Both the position numbers and the translations under genes were made by a program. A model generated the notes under the pieces. It did no database searches. It was not told the origin of the DNA and worked only from the letters and a program-made list of their open reading frames with translations. Below, in pieces: positions 1 through 8,069 of a stretch of DNA of 64,000 bases. The number at the start of each line of letters is the position of its first letter. The first letter of the stretch is position 1. Source of the stretch: Strix aluco (taxonomy: Eukaryota > Chordata > Aves > Strigiformes > Strigidae); NCBI RefSeq assembly GCF_031877795.1, contig NC_133971.1:17271171-17335170 (forward strand), read 5' to 3'.

Positions 1-1345
1 TAGATTAAACACACACCCTTGTTTTACTCCTCCCCAGCACTTCAAAATCAGATTTTCAGCACATTTCAGTGACTATTTTACACCTAAGAGGCGTTTTAGA
101 AGAACTCGATCTCCTCGGTCTCCCTGATTAAAAGCTCGGGGAGGATGTGTGGGGGGGGGGGGGGGGGGGGGGGAAGAAAAGCACCAGAATTTACAGAAAG
201 TGTGGAAACAGAAAATAAAAGTGCCACACTGCCTGATTCACGAGAGGGTTTTTTCCTTGCTGCAGCGATTTTACTTCGAGATAATCAGCATCTTCATATT
301 TATGTTTTATATTCGAGATTCGTGCATTTCAGGTCAGCCAGAGTGTGTAGTTTCTTTTTCCCCATTTACTGTAAGATGAAGAAATTAGGCCTACTACCAA
401 TGCAAGAAACGAGGGATGTGAAGGTAACAAGGCAAAGTGTATGTTGTTTCTGAATATATATATACATATGTATGTCTGTGTGTGCCTGTGTATCCCTCCC
501 ACACTTGATACTCAAAAAGCGCTGGAAGTTATCTCTAACTAGAGACTGGAGCAGGCAAACTGTGAATTGCTCTGTCTCCACACCTCGAGTCCTACAGCTT
601 GAAGGGTTTAGGTTTTATATATATATATTTAAAATATATAATCTCTATTTTTTGCAGATATTTTCACGCAAATATTTCTACTTTCCCTCTCTTCTATCTC
701 TGTTCTTCTCCAGGCTCTGCTCTGGATTAGACAGGTTGTGGGCTCCTCTAATAATCCCCTATGAGGATTCTGCAGTACAATCTTCAAATACTCATAAAAA
801 TTAATATTCGCTTTATTTTTCTAAATAAGTGTCTAATTATGTGTGATGATCGAGGCCTAAGATGCACCCTGCAGATCCACAACAATCTGATTTTGCATTC
901 TGCAATCAGGAAGAAGTCTCTAAAACGCCTGAACCTCGGGTGTTTCTCAAGGTCCTTGATACGTGTGTATTTTAATTACTCTTCTCACGCTGCTCTGACC
1001 CTTATTGAGCATATTTATATAACAGCAAGGGAAGGTAAAGTAGGCCACTGTATTTCACTGTCATTTACAACAGTGGAAAGTAATACACGCTCTGAAAACA
1101 GTGGCCATTTTCTCTCTTCAGGGCAATAATTCTGTTCCTTGTTCGCAAGGAACAGTCTGTAAATGTTGGTAAAGGGGTGGTAGGTTCATTTTTTTCTGAA
1201 TTAGCCATAGAGAAAACGAAAAGAAAAACTTCTCGGAGAGGGCAGAAATAAGTTACAGTAGTTTTCAAGAACCTGTCGTTTTCCACTGCCTTTAAAAAAT
1301 AATAATAAAAAAAAAAAAAACCCGAACACCCACGCTTATGCAAGC
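1..1345. other. AT-rich non-coding stretch downstream of ARF exon 1-beta
   Basis: No exon-like reading frame is visible on either strand. In particular the INK4 exon 2 signature (an acceptor followed by Val-Met-Met and an ankyrin helix) is absent. The segment contains a 23-G homopolymer (151-173), TA-rich runs near 455-470 and 617-640, and an A-rich run at 1307-1320. In minus-strand terms this is the start of the intron that follows ARF exon 1-beta, assuming ARF is spliced as in other vertebrates. It therefore shows that the exon joined to ARF lies more than 1.5 kb away. Confidence 0.6.
151..173. repeat. Poly-G homopolymer (23 G)
   Basis: This is an uninterrupted run of 23 G on the plus strand. 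It is a low-complexity tract and its exact length may be unreliable in an assembly. It lies about 1.4 kb downstream of ARF exon 1-beta in the direction of ARF transcription. Confidence 0.9.
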
Positions 1346-1528
1346 CTCACGTGTTCCCGGTGCAATCTGAGCATGTGGCGCGGAGAGGGGTCTGCGGAGC
1401 TGCGCGGCCGGGCCCAGGTAGCCGCGGGGAGCGGGCACCCCGCTCCCGCTGCCCCGTCGGGCCGTCCGCGAGGACAGGGTCCGCCCGCCCCGCCGCCCCC
1501 CCCGAGCAGCCCCGCTCCCCGGGGAGCC

Positions 1529-1711
1529 CTACCTGGGCCGGGGGCTCCCGCGGCGCCTCCTCCGCAGGACCAGCAGCAGAGCGAGGCGCGGCGGCCAGCG
1601 CCGACCCAGCGCCCCGACGACGCCGCGGAGGATGCGCCAGCCCAGCGCCCGGGCCCGGCGCAGGCTGCGGGCGTGCCGAAAGCGGACGGTGCATCTTATC
1701 CGGGGGGTCAT
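1529..1711 (-). CDS. CDKN2A: ARF tumour suppressor, exon 1-beta (60-residue avian form)
   Basis: ARF binds and restrains MDM2 in the nucleus/nucleolus and so stabilises p53. The frame starts at ATG 1711 and encodes 60 residues. The N-terminus has the alternating Arg/hydrophobic pattern of mammalian ARF: Met-Thr-Pro-Arg-Ile-Arg, then Thr-Val-Arg-Phe-Arg at 8-12. A hydrophobic stretch (Leu43-Leu49) precedes five arginines (50-54), matching the end of exon 1-beta in other vertebrates. There are 20 arginines and no lysine, aspartate or glutamate. The exon ends at 1533 with a clear donor (CCCAG, then GTAGGG). Codon 60 (AGG) crosses that boundary, and unspliced reading hits TAG at 1529-1531. Mammalian ARF continues into exon 2 in another frame, whereas chicken ARF was reported to stop at 60 residues. 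The second exon is outside this window. Confidence 0.88.
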   Translation of the reverse strand: MTPRIRCTVRFRHARSLRRARALGWRILRGVVGALGRRWPPRLALLLVLRRRRRGSPRPR

Positions 1712-2500
1712 GGGTGCGGGGAGCCCCGGCGTGCCGCGCTAGAAATACCTCCCCGGCGGGGCCCCACCGGTGAATCGGCCCTCTCATCCTCCATTCATTG
1801 GAGAGGATTTATTTCTTTTTTTTTTCCCCCCTTTTTTTTTTTTTTCTCTTTCCGTTTGACTAATTTCGACTCTCCGTTTCGCCTTACCTCCTCCCCGCCC
1901 CCCCCCGCTCTTCCCCTGCCCTTAAACGCCTCCCATGATGATGGCTCCCGCCTCGAAAGCGGGCGAAGGAGAACCGGCGGCGGGGGATGGGGACGGGGGA
2001 GGCCGCCGACTCCTCTTCCCTCCCACCGACTGGCCCCGCGGAGCACCACCAGCAAACGGGCGTGGAGGCCGGCCAATCGCAGAGCGCTCCCCTGCTTTCA
2101 AATAAAGCCTTGACGACATGTCCTTGCCCTCCCCCCCCCCGTCGTCTGTCCCCTCCAAACATGCCGCCTCCCGCTCCGTTTGCCGGGGATGCGTGATTTT
2201 GGATTGTTCCTTGTTGTTTGGTTGGTTCTGGATCCCGCTCCCCTTGGGAGCCCCTCGGAGGAGCGGCGGCTGAGGCGGCCCGGCACACCGCGACCCCCGC
2301 CCGTCCCACCGGGGGCCGGCTAGGGTGTCCCTGCCACTTTAAAAGCGCAGGCCAGTATTGGCCCGGGCGAGCAGCTATTTCCTTGTTACATGGTCATTTG
2401 AACGCGACGCGGGGCCGTTGAGTAGCGGAGCGAAAAAAAATAAACGGCAAAAAAAAAGCGGAAAAAAAGCGGATCTCGTCTCCCCCCGCCGGTAACCGAA
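1712..2500. promoter_or_regulatory. Possible bidirectional ARF / antisense promoter core
   Basis: CCAAT boxes occur in both orientations: plus at 2073-2077, minus at 1797-1801 and 2357-2361. An AT-rich TATA-like run (AATAAAG) starts at 2100, about 25 bp past the plus-strand CCAAT. In humans the antisense RNA CDKN2B-AS1 (ANRIL) starts divergently next to the ARF promoter, so this is where an avian counterpart would be expected. No antisense exon can be identified from sequence. The call is an inference from motif arrangement and synteny. Confidence 0.3.
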
Positions 2501-2593
2501 ACGGGTAATTAACTGTTTCTTCTCCCCCGACCTTCTCCCCGGCCGTGCTCCGCGGTGGTCGACCGCTTTGTTTTTGGTTTGAAGGGTGAGATT

Positions 2594-2617
2594 GGGGGGG
2601 GGGGGGGGGGGGGGGGG
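2594..2617. repeat. Poly-G homopolymer (24 G)
   Basis: A run of 24 uninterrupted G lies inside the CpG-rich region about 0.9 kb upstream of the ARF start codon on the minus strand. It can form G-quadruplex structure on the plus strand and is likely variable in length. Confidence 0.9.
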
Positions 2618-3093
2618 CAGGAGGAGCAGCGGGGAATCGCCCAAAAGCCCAAGCAACCTACCGGCGCCTCTCTCCCAGGCCAGTTCCAGGCACTGCCGCG
2701 GCGACCGCCGGAGGGGTGCTGAGCTCCCCGACAGCCGGTGCTGAGCGAGGCCCGCCGCTCGGCAGAGGATCTCTGGTCGGCGGCAGGGTGGGGGCCCCCT
2801 CTTCACCCCCACGCCCCGTCCCAGCCCCCTGCCCGAGAGCCCCTCTGCGCATCCCCCTCACAGGGTGCGGGGTACCTCCGTACGAGGCGCCTGGAAGGGT
2901 GATGGGCAGGGAGGGTGTCGGTCCTGAGGGCGCATCTTCGGCTTCCTCGGCTCGGCTCGGCTCGGCACAGCTGAACGCTGCTCGGCGCGGAGATGGGAGT
3001 GCAGGGAGCCGACGGGGAAGGCTCCTGGGAGGGGAGGCAGCGTGACTGTCCCTGGGAGGGCTGGCTGGTGAATATAAGCGTGTGTAACATGCT

Positions 3094-3106
3094 CCCCCCC
3101 CCCCCC
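3094..3106. repeat. Poly-C run (13 C)
   Basis: Thirteen consecutive C at the distal edge of the ARF CpG island, followed by an A-rich CAAACAAAC stretch. Confidence 0.85.
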
Positions 3107-3110
3107 AAAC

Positions 3111-4339
3111 AAACACCTCCTTCTCTCGGCTGGACAAACAGTAATAACACCGATGTCAACAGAAGTTTCCTTCTTCTGCCTGGGCACAGAGTAACCCTAA
3201 CAACAATGCTAATAAAGAAGAGCCTGTAATGGTTTCTCCTGGACCGAATCCGATTTCAAGCCTGGGAGATGGGTGAGTGAAAACAGCCATTTCGAAATGA
3301 AAGCAGCTCCTCGGGAGATACCCCTTTTCCCCCCCCTTTTTTTTTCTTTTTCTCTCTCCCCCCCCGCTCCCCCCCTCCATGGCGAGTCCTTCTGAAAGGC
3401 AAGGCAAAACTGAGGGACATAAACGCCTGCCTGGCTGTGTAATGCAGGTGCCGTAGCGGCGGTGGGAGGGTAAACTGACAGTTTTGGCAATAGAAACCAA
3501 ATACCCACCAACGCTGAATGCATGGCCGAGCCGGGCCCGAGGAGCATCTCGTGCACAGGGCTAAAACACTGCTGCAGAGGGTTGTGTGTGTGTGCGTGCG
3601 CATGTACTCAATTACAGCTACGATATTTAAAATAAGAAGTGCCAGTTAACTGCCACGTTAGATGAAATGCTTTTAGGGCTTTCTTGAAACGTATACTGCT
3701 GCTTCTCCTTGTTGTTAACATTTAATATTCTTCTTTTCGGGGAGGACTCCAAGCCCTGGAGCTGACGCTGCTGTCAGAAGAAAAGGCACCTGTGGAAGCT
3801 CCCGGGATCATGTTGGGGACCCCCATCTTCCCACGGGGTGAGTTAGCCCCCACCGTGGGCCTGGCCTGGGCAGGGGCTTGGGACCCACAGCATGAGAGGA
3901 AGATTTACAGCAATTAGGCATCTAGCCTTTCTGGGTTTTGAGGACATATTCTGTTTATTTGGTGCGGTCAGCCTAGGAAAGTATGTAATTTCCCTGTCAA
4001 ATTATTGTTATTATTATTATTATTATTATCCTCCTCATCATCATCGTCTTGTTGTTTCATAAGCCGTAACAGAAATACTCAACACCTTAAATTGAATTCT
4101 TTGAGAAAACGACCTTCTAAACCAGGAATACTGGTCTAACTGAGGTTGGAAGTGCAGTTTATTAGATCCTTACTTTTCCGTAAAGAGGGTGATCAGGCTC
4201 TAGCCTTGTCCTATCCCCGTGTCTGGTCCCAGCTCCATCCCGGTTCCCTCAGGCATGGGATGCTTGACTGTTGCGTCCCTAGTGTTGTCCTTGGTTCGTT
4301 TATGGCTATGTTGTGTTCTAAAACAGAATACAGTACAAT
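3111..4339. other. Non-coding spacer between ARF and CDKN2B
   Basis: Mixed-composition DNA without a recognisable exon. It contains a pyrimidine-rich tract around 3325-3380, a short TG run near 3581-3600 and an ATT microsatellite at 4001-4029. Short open frames here have no recognisable domain. Confidence 0.5.
4001..4029. repeat. (ATT)n microsatellite
   Basis: ATT repeated over about 29 bp with one interruption near its start, followed by CTC/ATC-rich sequence that looks like a degenerated extension of the same tract. Confidence 0.9.
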
Positions 4340-4790
4340 TTCATAAGGTGTTATCATCACATACTGTAATTTTATATATTTTCTGTTTAAAGGTATGCAT
4401 AAAATATATATTATAGGAATTCTTATAATAAACAAGTATCAATATATACTAAATAAAATATGATTTTTGGTATCTATTTTATCACGTATAATGCATTTAT
4501 AATTAAACATAAGCATATTACATATACAAATAATTGATGAGCAAATACGTAGGCTTGATACATAATCGTAATGGTTTTATATATATGGATATTATGTATA
4601 TTTTTATATAGGCATTACAAAGATGTATCACATACATAAATGGCATAACTACACATTTATAGTGTGCCAGCTTATACGAAATAAAGCACTCATTGTATAA
4701 AATTATGTTGTAATAAATGACATATTCCTATATGTTATATAAAATGATATATATTATTTTTAACGTTTAATGACATATCTGCGAGTTGGA
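4340..4790. other. Strongly AT-rich block
   Basis: About 450 bp made almost entirely of A and T, with many short ATATA and TTATA motifs but no clean tandem period. It separates the ARF CpG island from the smaller GC-rich island at 4850. It could be a matrix-attachment-like or nucleosome-poor segment, but nothing in the sequence proves a function. Confidence 0.6.
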
Positions 4791-4849
4791 CACTCAGTAG
4801 GAATGCAAAACGAAGATAAATCTTTTTCCCTTTTCGTTCTCTACGGGTA

Positions 4850-5260
4850 GCTCTGCGAAGTGCCCAGGATTTGCGCTGGGGAAGGAGACCAGAGCTCTCT
4901 CGTTGCCCTGCCTTGCTCCCCCTTCCCTGTCCCTAAGACGCAGGACGTGTGAGCACAGCCCCGCGTGGGGACCGGGGCGGGAGGCAGGGTCTCCCACCCG
5001 TGCCGAGGGAGCCATCCCGGTCGCTGCCGCCCGGGCCCTGTCCGCAGCACGCCCGAAGGTTTGGGATCTGCCGCGGTGGGAGCGGGTCTCTCCGCCCGCC
5101 TCCCCTCGGCAGAGGCTGGGCTGCCGCTGTGGCTTTGCTGTGGGATGCTCACGCCCAGCTTCCCCGCGCCGGGGCAGCCCACGAAAGAGGGACCAGCTCT
5201 CAGGGAACGGATCTACTCGCCGCCCCGGTTCCTCCTCCAGTAGCACAGCTGTTACAACTG
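4850..5260. promoter_or_regulatory. Compact CpG island between ARF and CDKN2B
   Basis: About 410 bp of GC-rich sequence with roughly 35 CpG dinucleotides, bounded by AT-rich DNA on the left and mixed sequence on the right. Open frames run through it on both strands (the longest on the minus strand is 4794-5246, 150 codons). None resembles an ankyrin, ARF or other known protein, and long open frames are expected by chance in GC-rich DNA. It may be an alternative promoter, an enhancer or part of a long CDKN2B 3' UTR. Confidence 0.5.
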
Positions 5261-5880
5261 CTTGTTATTACAGCGGCTCGTTTTTTTATTGACCAAACGT
5301 GCCACCTTCGAGCAGCTTGGGAAACCCTGGGGCCGAGCTCAGACGTACGACTTTTAATTTTTAGTTCCACGCCGCCTTCGTTTTGCAACCGTCATGATTT
5401 CTTCAAAATACTGTTAAACTTACAGTAACTCAGGGAAAGTCACCTGCAAATCTGTAAAGCACCTATTACTTCAAGCGAGGGCGGTATCGGGCTTGCAGAG
5501 ACACAAATCGCTCCTTATTTTCTCCTTCCAGGTCCCATGTTTACAACCTTCATGAGAAAAGCCACGAATGCACCACGGGCCCGTGCACAGACATGCATAG
5601 CATCTTACGTGGTTTTAAGAAGGTACTTGCCAAAGCCGCAATTGCAACAGGAAGCCTCAATTCCCCGCTGTCCCGGCCGGTTTTGCTAGGGAGAGGCAGA
5701 GGTGGCTTCAGCGTCCCTTGAGTCCGATTTAACCCGAGTCTGAAATCAAATGGGGATCAGTCGGCTCGGGCCCAGGAGAGCCCGGAGCCTCTTCCGCCCC
5801 CTTCAGACAGAGAGCTGGGCAGTGCGAATGGGGAGCCGCGGGGAGGAGGGTAAACAGAAAGCCCAGACGCTGTCCTGTCA
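5261..5880. other. Non-coding segment downstream of CDKN2B
   Basis: Mixed-composition sequence with no convincing exon. It lies just beyond the nearest poly(A) signals of CDKN2B, so it is either intergenic or a distal part of that gene's 3' UTR. Confidence 0.45.
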
Positions 5881-5892
5881 AAACACGAAGGG

Positions 5893-5936
5893 TTTATTGT
5901 GCCATCTCTCTGCGAGAGTTTTCCTTCATATTTATT
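5893..5936 (-). terminator. Candidate CDKN2B poly(A) signals
   Basis: Two AATAAA hexamers occur on the minus strand, at 5931-5936 and 5893-5898. These are about 260 and 300 bp past the CDKN2B stop codon. Two canonical signals in tandem at this distance would give a short 3' UTR. No transcript data support either site, and distal sites cannot be excluded. Confidence 0.5.
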
Positions 5937-6196
5937 TCTCTTCACAGTGTTTGGACTCTCGCGTGAAAATTAGGGGTGTGCGGAGGGGCGTCGGGTTTCA
6001 GCTGCAGGGTAACATACAGACACGTGCAAAATACAGCGTACAAAACAATACATATCCCTCTGGTCCTTCGTGCATCCGAGCGGGGAGATGCGGTCCGGTG
6101 CGTGAGTGCTGCTCGACTTCGTGCCTCCCGAGGCAGGCGCGGGCAATAAATTAGGGGCGGGGGGACCACGGACGGATGACACCACCCAGGGGGAGG
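5937..6196 (-). other. CDKN2B: Proximal CDKN2B 3' UTR
   Basis: This is the stretch between the CDKN2B stop codon and the first candidate poly(A) signal. It is CpG-rich near the stop codon and contains no further ankyrin-like coding sequence. Confidence 0.5.
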
Positions 6197-6460
6197 CTAG
6201 GCGAGGGGCGGCGGGTGGCGCAGGTACCGGGCCACCGGTCCGTGCGGGCCCCCTGCCGCCACGTCGAGGGGGAGGCGGCCGCGGCCGTCGGGCAGGTCGA
6301 GGCGCGCCCCGGCGCGGTGCAGCGCCGCCAGCGTCTCCAGGAAGCCGGCGCGGGCCGCGTCGTGCGCCGGGAGGCAGCCGGTGCGCGGGTCGGGGCGGTT
6401 GGGGTCGGCTCCGCGCTGCAGCAGCAGCTCGGCCACCCGCGGGCTGCCCAGCATCATCAC
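6197..6460 (-). CDS. CDKN2B: CDKN2B (p15/INK4b) exon 2: ankyrin repeats 2-4 and stop
   Basis: This exon encodes the last 87 residues of an INK4 inhibitor of CDK4/CDK6. On the minus strand it follows a good acceptor (a pyrimidine-rich run ending CTCAG at 6461) and opens with Val-Met-Met, the same junction residues as human p15 and p16. It carries the INK4 ankyrin signatures in order: [25 protein letters not shown] and LHRAGARLD, then GRLPLDVA and a final helix ARYL. It ends at TAG (6197-6199). The His-Asp-Ala-Ala-Arg core is intact, but the Glu that follows it in human p16 is Ala here. The C-terminal turn is Pro/Gly-rich where human p15 has Glu-Arg-Gly-His. Joined in phase 0 to exon 1 the protein is 134 residues, against 138 in human p15. 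Confidence 0.95.
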   Translation of the reverse strand: MMMLGSPRVAELLLQRGADPNRPDPRTGCLPAHDAARAGFLETLAALHRAGARLDLPDGRGRLPLDVAAGGPHGPVARYLRHPPPLA

Positions 6461-7928
6461 CTGAGGGGAGAAACAGCGTCAGCGCCCGCCCGCCCGCCCA
6501 TGCGCTCCCGTTCAGCCCCGCAGGAGTGGAAAATCCGCGGGTGAAGCCTAGATATCAGCTCCGAAGGCTTCGCGAACGGCGGAGAGCACGGACCCGGCGG
6601 GAGCGTTGCGTAACCAGGGGAAAGCCTCCTTTTCCGCGCCGCGGGACACGGCGGGACAGAGCGTCGCGGGAGCCCCGTCGGGGCCGGGGCGTGCGGACCC
6701 GCACCGGGGGCTGCTCCGCGACAGGAGCCAGCGAGGGGGCGGCGAGCGCAGGGTGAAGGCACCGGGACAAGGTGCTCTCCCTGCTCCCGGCGCACCCTCG
6801 CAGGAACCGAGGGCAAGTCCCGAGCTGCTTTGCAACGGCCACCGCAGAACCGCTCCCGGGGGCTGCCGCCGACCCGTTCTCACCCGGGACGCTTTTCCAG
6901 GAGGTCCCTGGCAAGGGGACACGCGTGTGCAGGGAACCCGTCCTCCCTGCAGCGCGGCGCCCGCGCTTCCCTCGCCCTCAGGAGAGACCCAACACGCACC
7001 TTTAGCCTAACCCCCCTGCCCAGTGCAGCACCGAAATTCCCGGGAGAACTCGAGTTTTCCAAGCTGCGTTTTCCCCAGCGCACCCGGCAGCGTGTCCGGC
7101 GCATCGGCTATATCCCTGATGCGCAAAGGTGCAGACAAAACGCGTGCCAGAGGACGGCATCAGATACGTGTTTTGAGTGAAATGCTGCACCGACATTTTG
7201 TAGGAGAGAGTTTCGCAGGCACCGGCCGTAAAACTTAAATATAGCTTCTCAGATCATTCCCATTTCGTTTTATTTTGAAAATTTAAGAAGCTGGACAGAG
7301 CTACCTCGGAAATTGACTCAGCCTTATAAATCTAGTGTCTACTGCTCCTCCGGGCACTACATCTATCTACACATTAATGCGACTGTAAATGTAGGCAGAC
7401 TGAGCCCCACAGGGACTGCTAGCTGGCTACCTGCATGGTCTGCTGCGCAAGGCTGTCGCACCCGCGTGTTTCTGCTTGTAAGGTGCAGTGAATATATCGT
7501 GGGAGTCAGTGAAAATATTTTTTTTCATGGAAGAGAAGAAGCAAAATACTAATAGTCGTATAAGGCAGAAGATGACGTATGATGAAAGGATAATTCTTTC
7601 TGAAAAGGTGACTCGTTACTTTTTTATTGCACGTTTATTGCGAGATGAGCATTGAAGTTCTCGGTTTTGAGTCATCCTATCTCAGTGGGTTAAAATAAAG
7701 TCAAAGGTTGCTAAGACTAAAACCTCTCTGTTGCGGCCGTCACAGACTTTCGCCTTTCCAGAAAGGCGAGAGGAACTGTCGCACCGCTCCGACAGCAGTC
7801 GAGCGCAGCCGTCGGGGGCGGCCGGCGCCGGGAGGCTGCCCCGGGGCTGCCGCCGCCGCTCCCCGGGCACGGACCGGCCGTTGCCCTCGCCCTGCCACCG
7901 GCACCCCCCCACCTCCCGGCCTCCCTAC
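6461..7928 (-). other. CDKN2B: CDKN2B intron 1
   Basis: A 1468-bp phase-0 intron with donor GTAGGG at 7923-7928 and acceptor CTCAG ending at 6461. The half nearest exon 2 (to about 7130) is GC-rich and CpG-dense, the middle (7200-7700) is AT-richer. Open frames on the plus strand across the GC-rich half are antisense by-products of composition. No alternative exon is evident. Confidence 0.85.
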
Positions 7929-8069
7929 CTGGATGGGGGTTCGGCCGTAGGAGTTGACGGCGTTGGGGTCCGCCGCGCCGTCCAGCAGCTCCCTCAGGCG
8001 CTGCAGGTCGCCGCGGGCGGCGGCGTTGGCCAGCTCGTCGGCCGCCGTGACGCCCGTCCGCCGCCCCAT
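7929..8069 (-). CDS. CDKN2B: CDKN2B (p15/INK4b) exon 1: start codon and first ankyrin repeat
   Basis: This exon encodes residues 1-47 of p15INK4b, which binds CDK4/6, blocks cyclin D activation and keeps RB unphosphorylated. ATG 8069 has G at -3 and G at +4. It puts about as many residues before the conserved Ala-Ala-Ala-Arg-Gly as human p15 has. The first ankyrin repeat follows (LRELLDGAADPNAVN), then Ser-Tyr-Gly-Arg-Thr-Pro-Ile-Gln, and the exon ends at CAG 7929 before GTAGGG. The position of the Gln/Val junction is the same as in human p15 and p16. Asn-Ser-Tyr-Gly-Arg is more like human p16 than human p15 (Asn-Arg-Phe-Gly-Arg). The exon 1 position upstream of ARF exon 1-beta, and the direct join to its own exon 2, make it INK4b. 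The frame stays open upstream to an ATG at 8198 with a poorer context (C at -3); that start would add 43 residues. Confidence 0.93.

Larger units (their letters stand above)
1346..3110 (-). promoter_or_regulatory. CpG island spanning ARF exon 1-beta and its presumed promoter
   Basis: This stretch is dense in C, G and CpG, apart from a T-rich dip around 1815-1870, and is flanked by AT-rich DNA. It covers ARF exon 1-beta and about 1.4 kb upstream on the minus strand. Promoter-like elements on the minus strand are CCAAT at 1797-1801, and CCAAT at 2357-2361 followed by a TTTTAAA box at 2338-2344. A plus-strand CCAAT at 2073-2077 could serve a divergent transcript. A CTCGG pentanucleotide repeats four times at 2946-2965. 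The transcription start cannot be placed from sequence alone. CpG-island promoters for ARF are known in mammals; the assignment here rests on position. Confidence 0.65.

Noticed and set aside
1347-1787. 146-codon minus-strand open frame overlapping ARF in another frame
   Set aside because: It overlaps ARF in a different frame and crosses the ARF donor. It lacks ARF or INK4 features.
1373-2113. 246-codon plus-strand open frame across ARF exon 1-beta
   Set aside because: It is antisense to ARF in a GC-rich region, proline/alanine-rich and without any recognisable motif.
4794-5428. Open frames of 150-159 codons on both strands at the small CpG island
   Set aside because: Overlapping frames on both strands with no recognised domain point to GC composition rather than a gene.
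6106-6756. 216-codon plus-strand open frame over CDKN2B exon 2
   Set aside because: It is antisense to the ankyrin exon with an Arg/Gly/Pro-rich translation and no domain.
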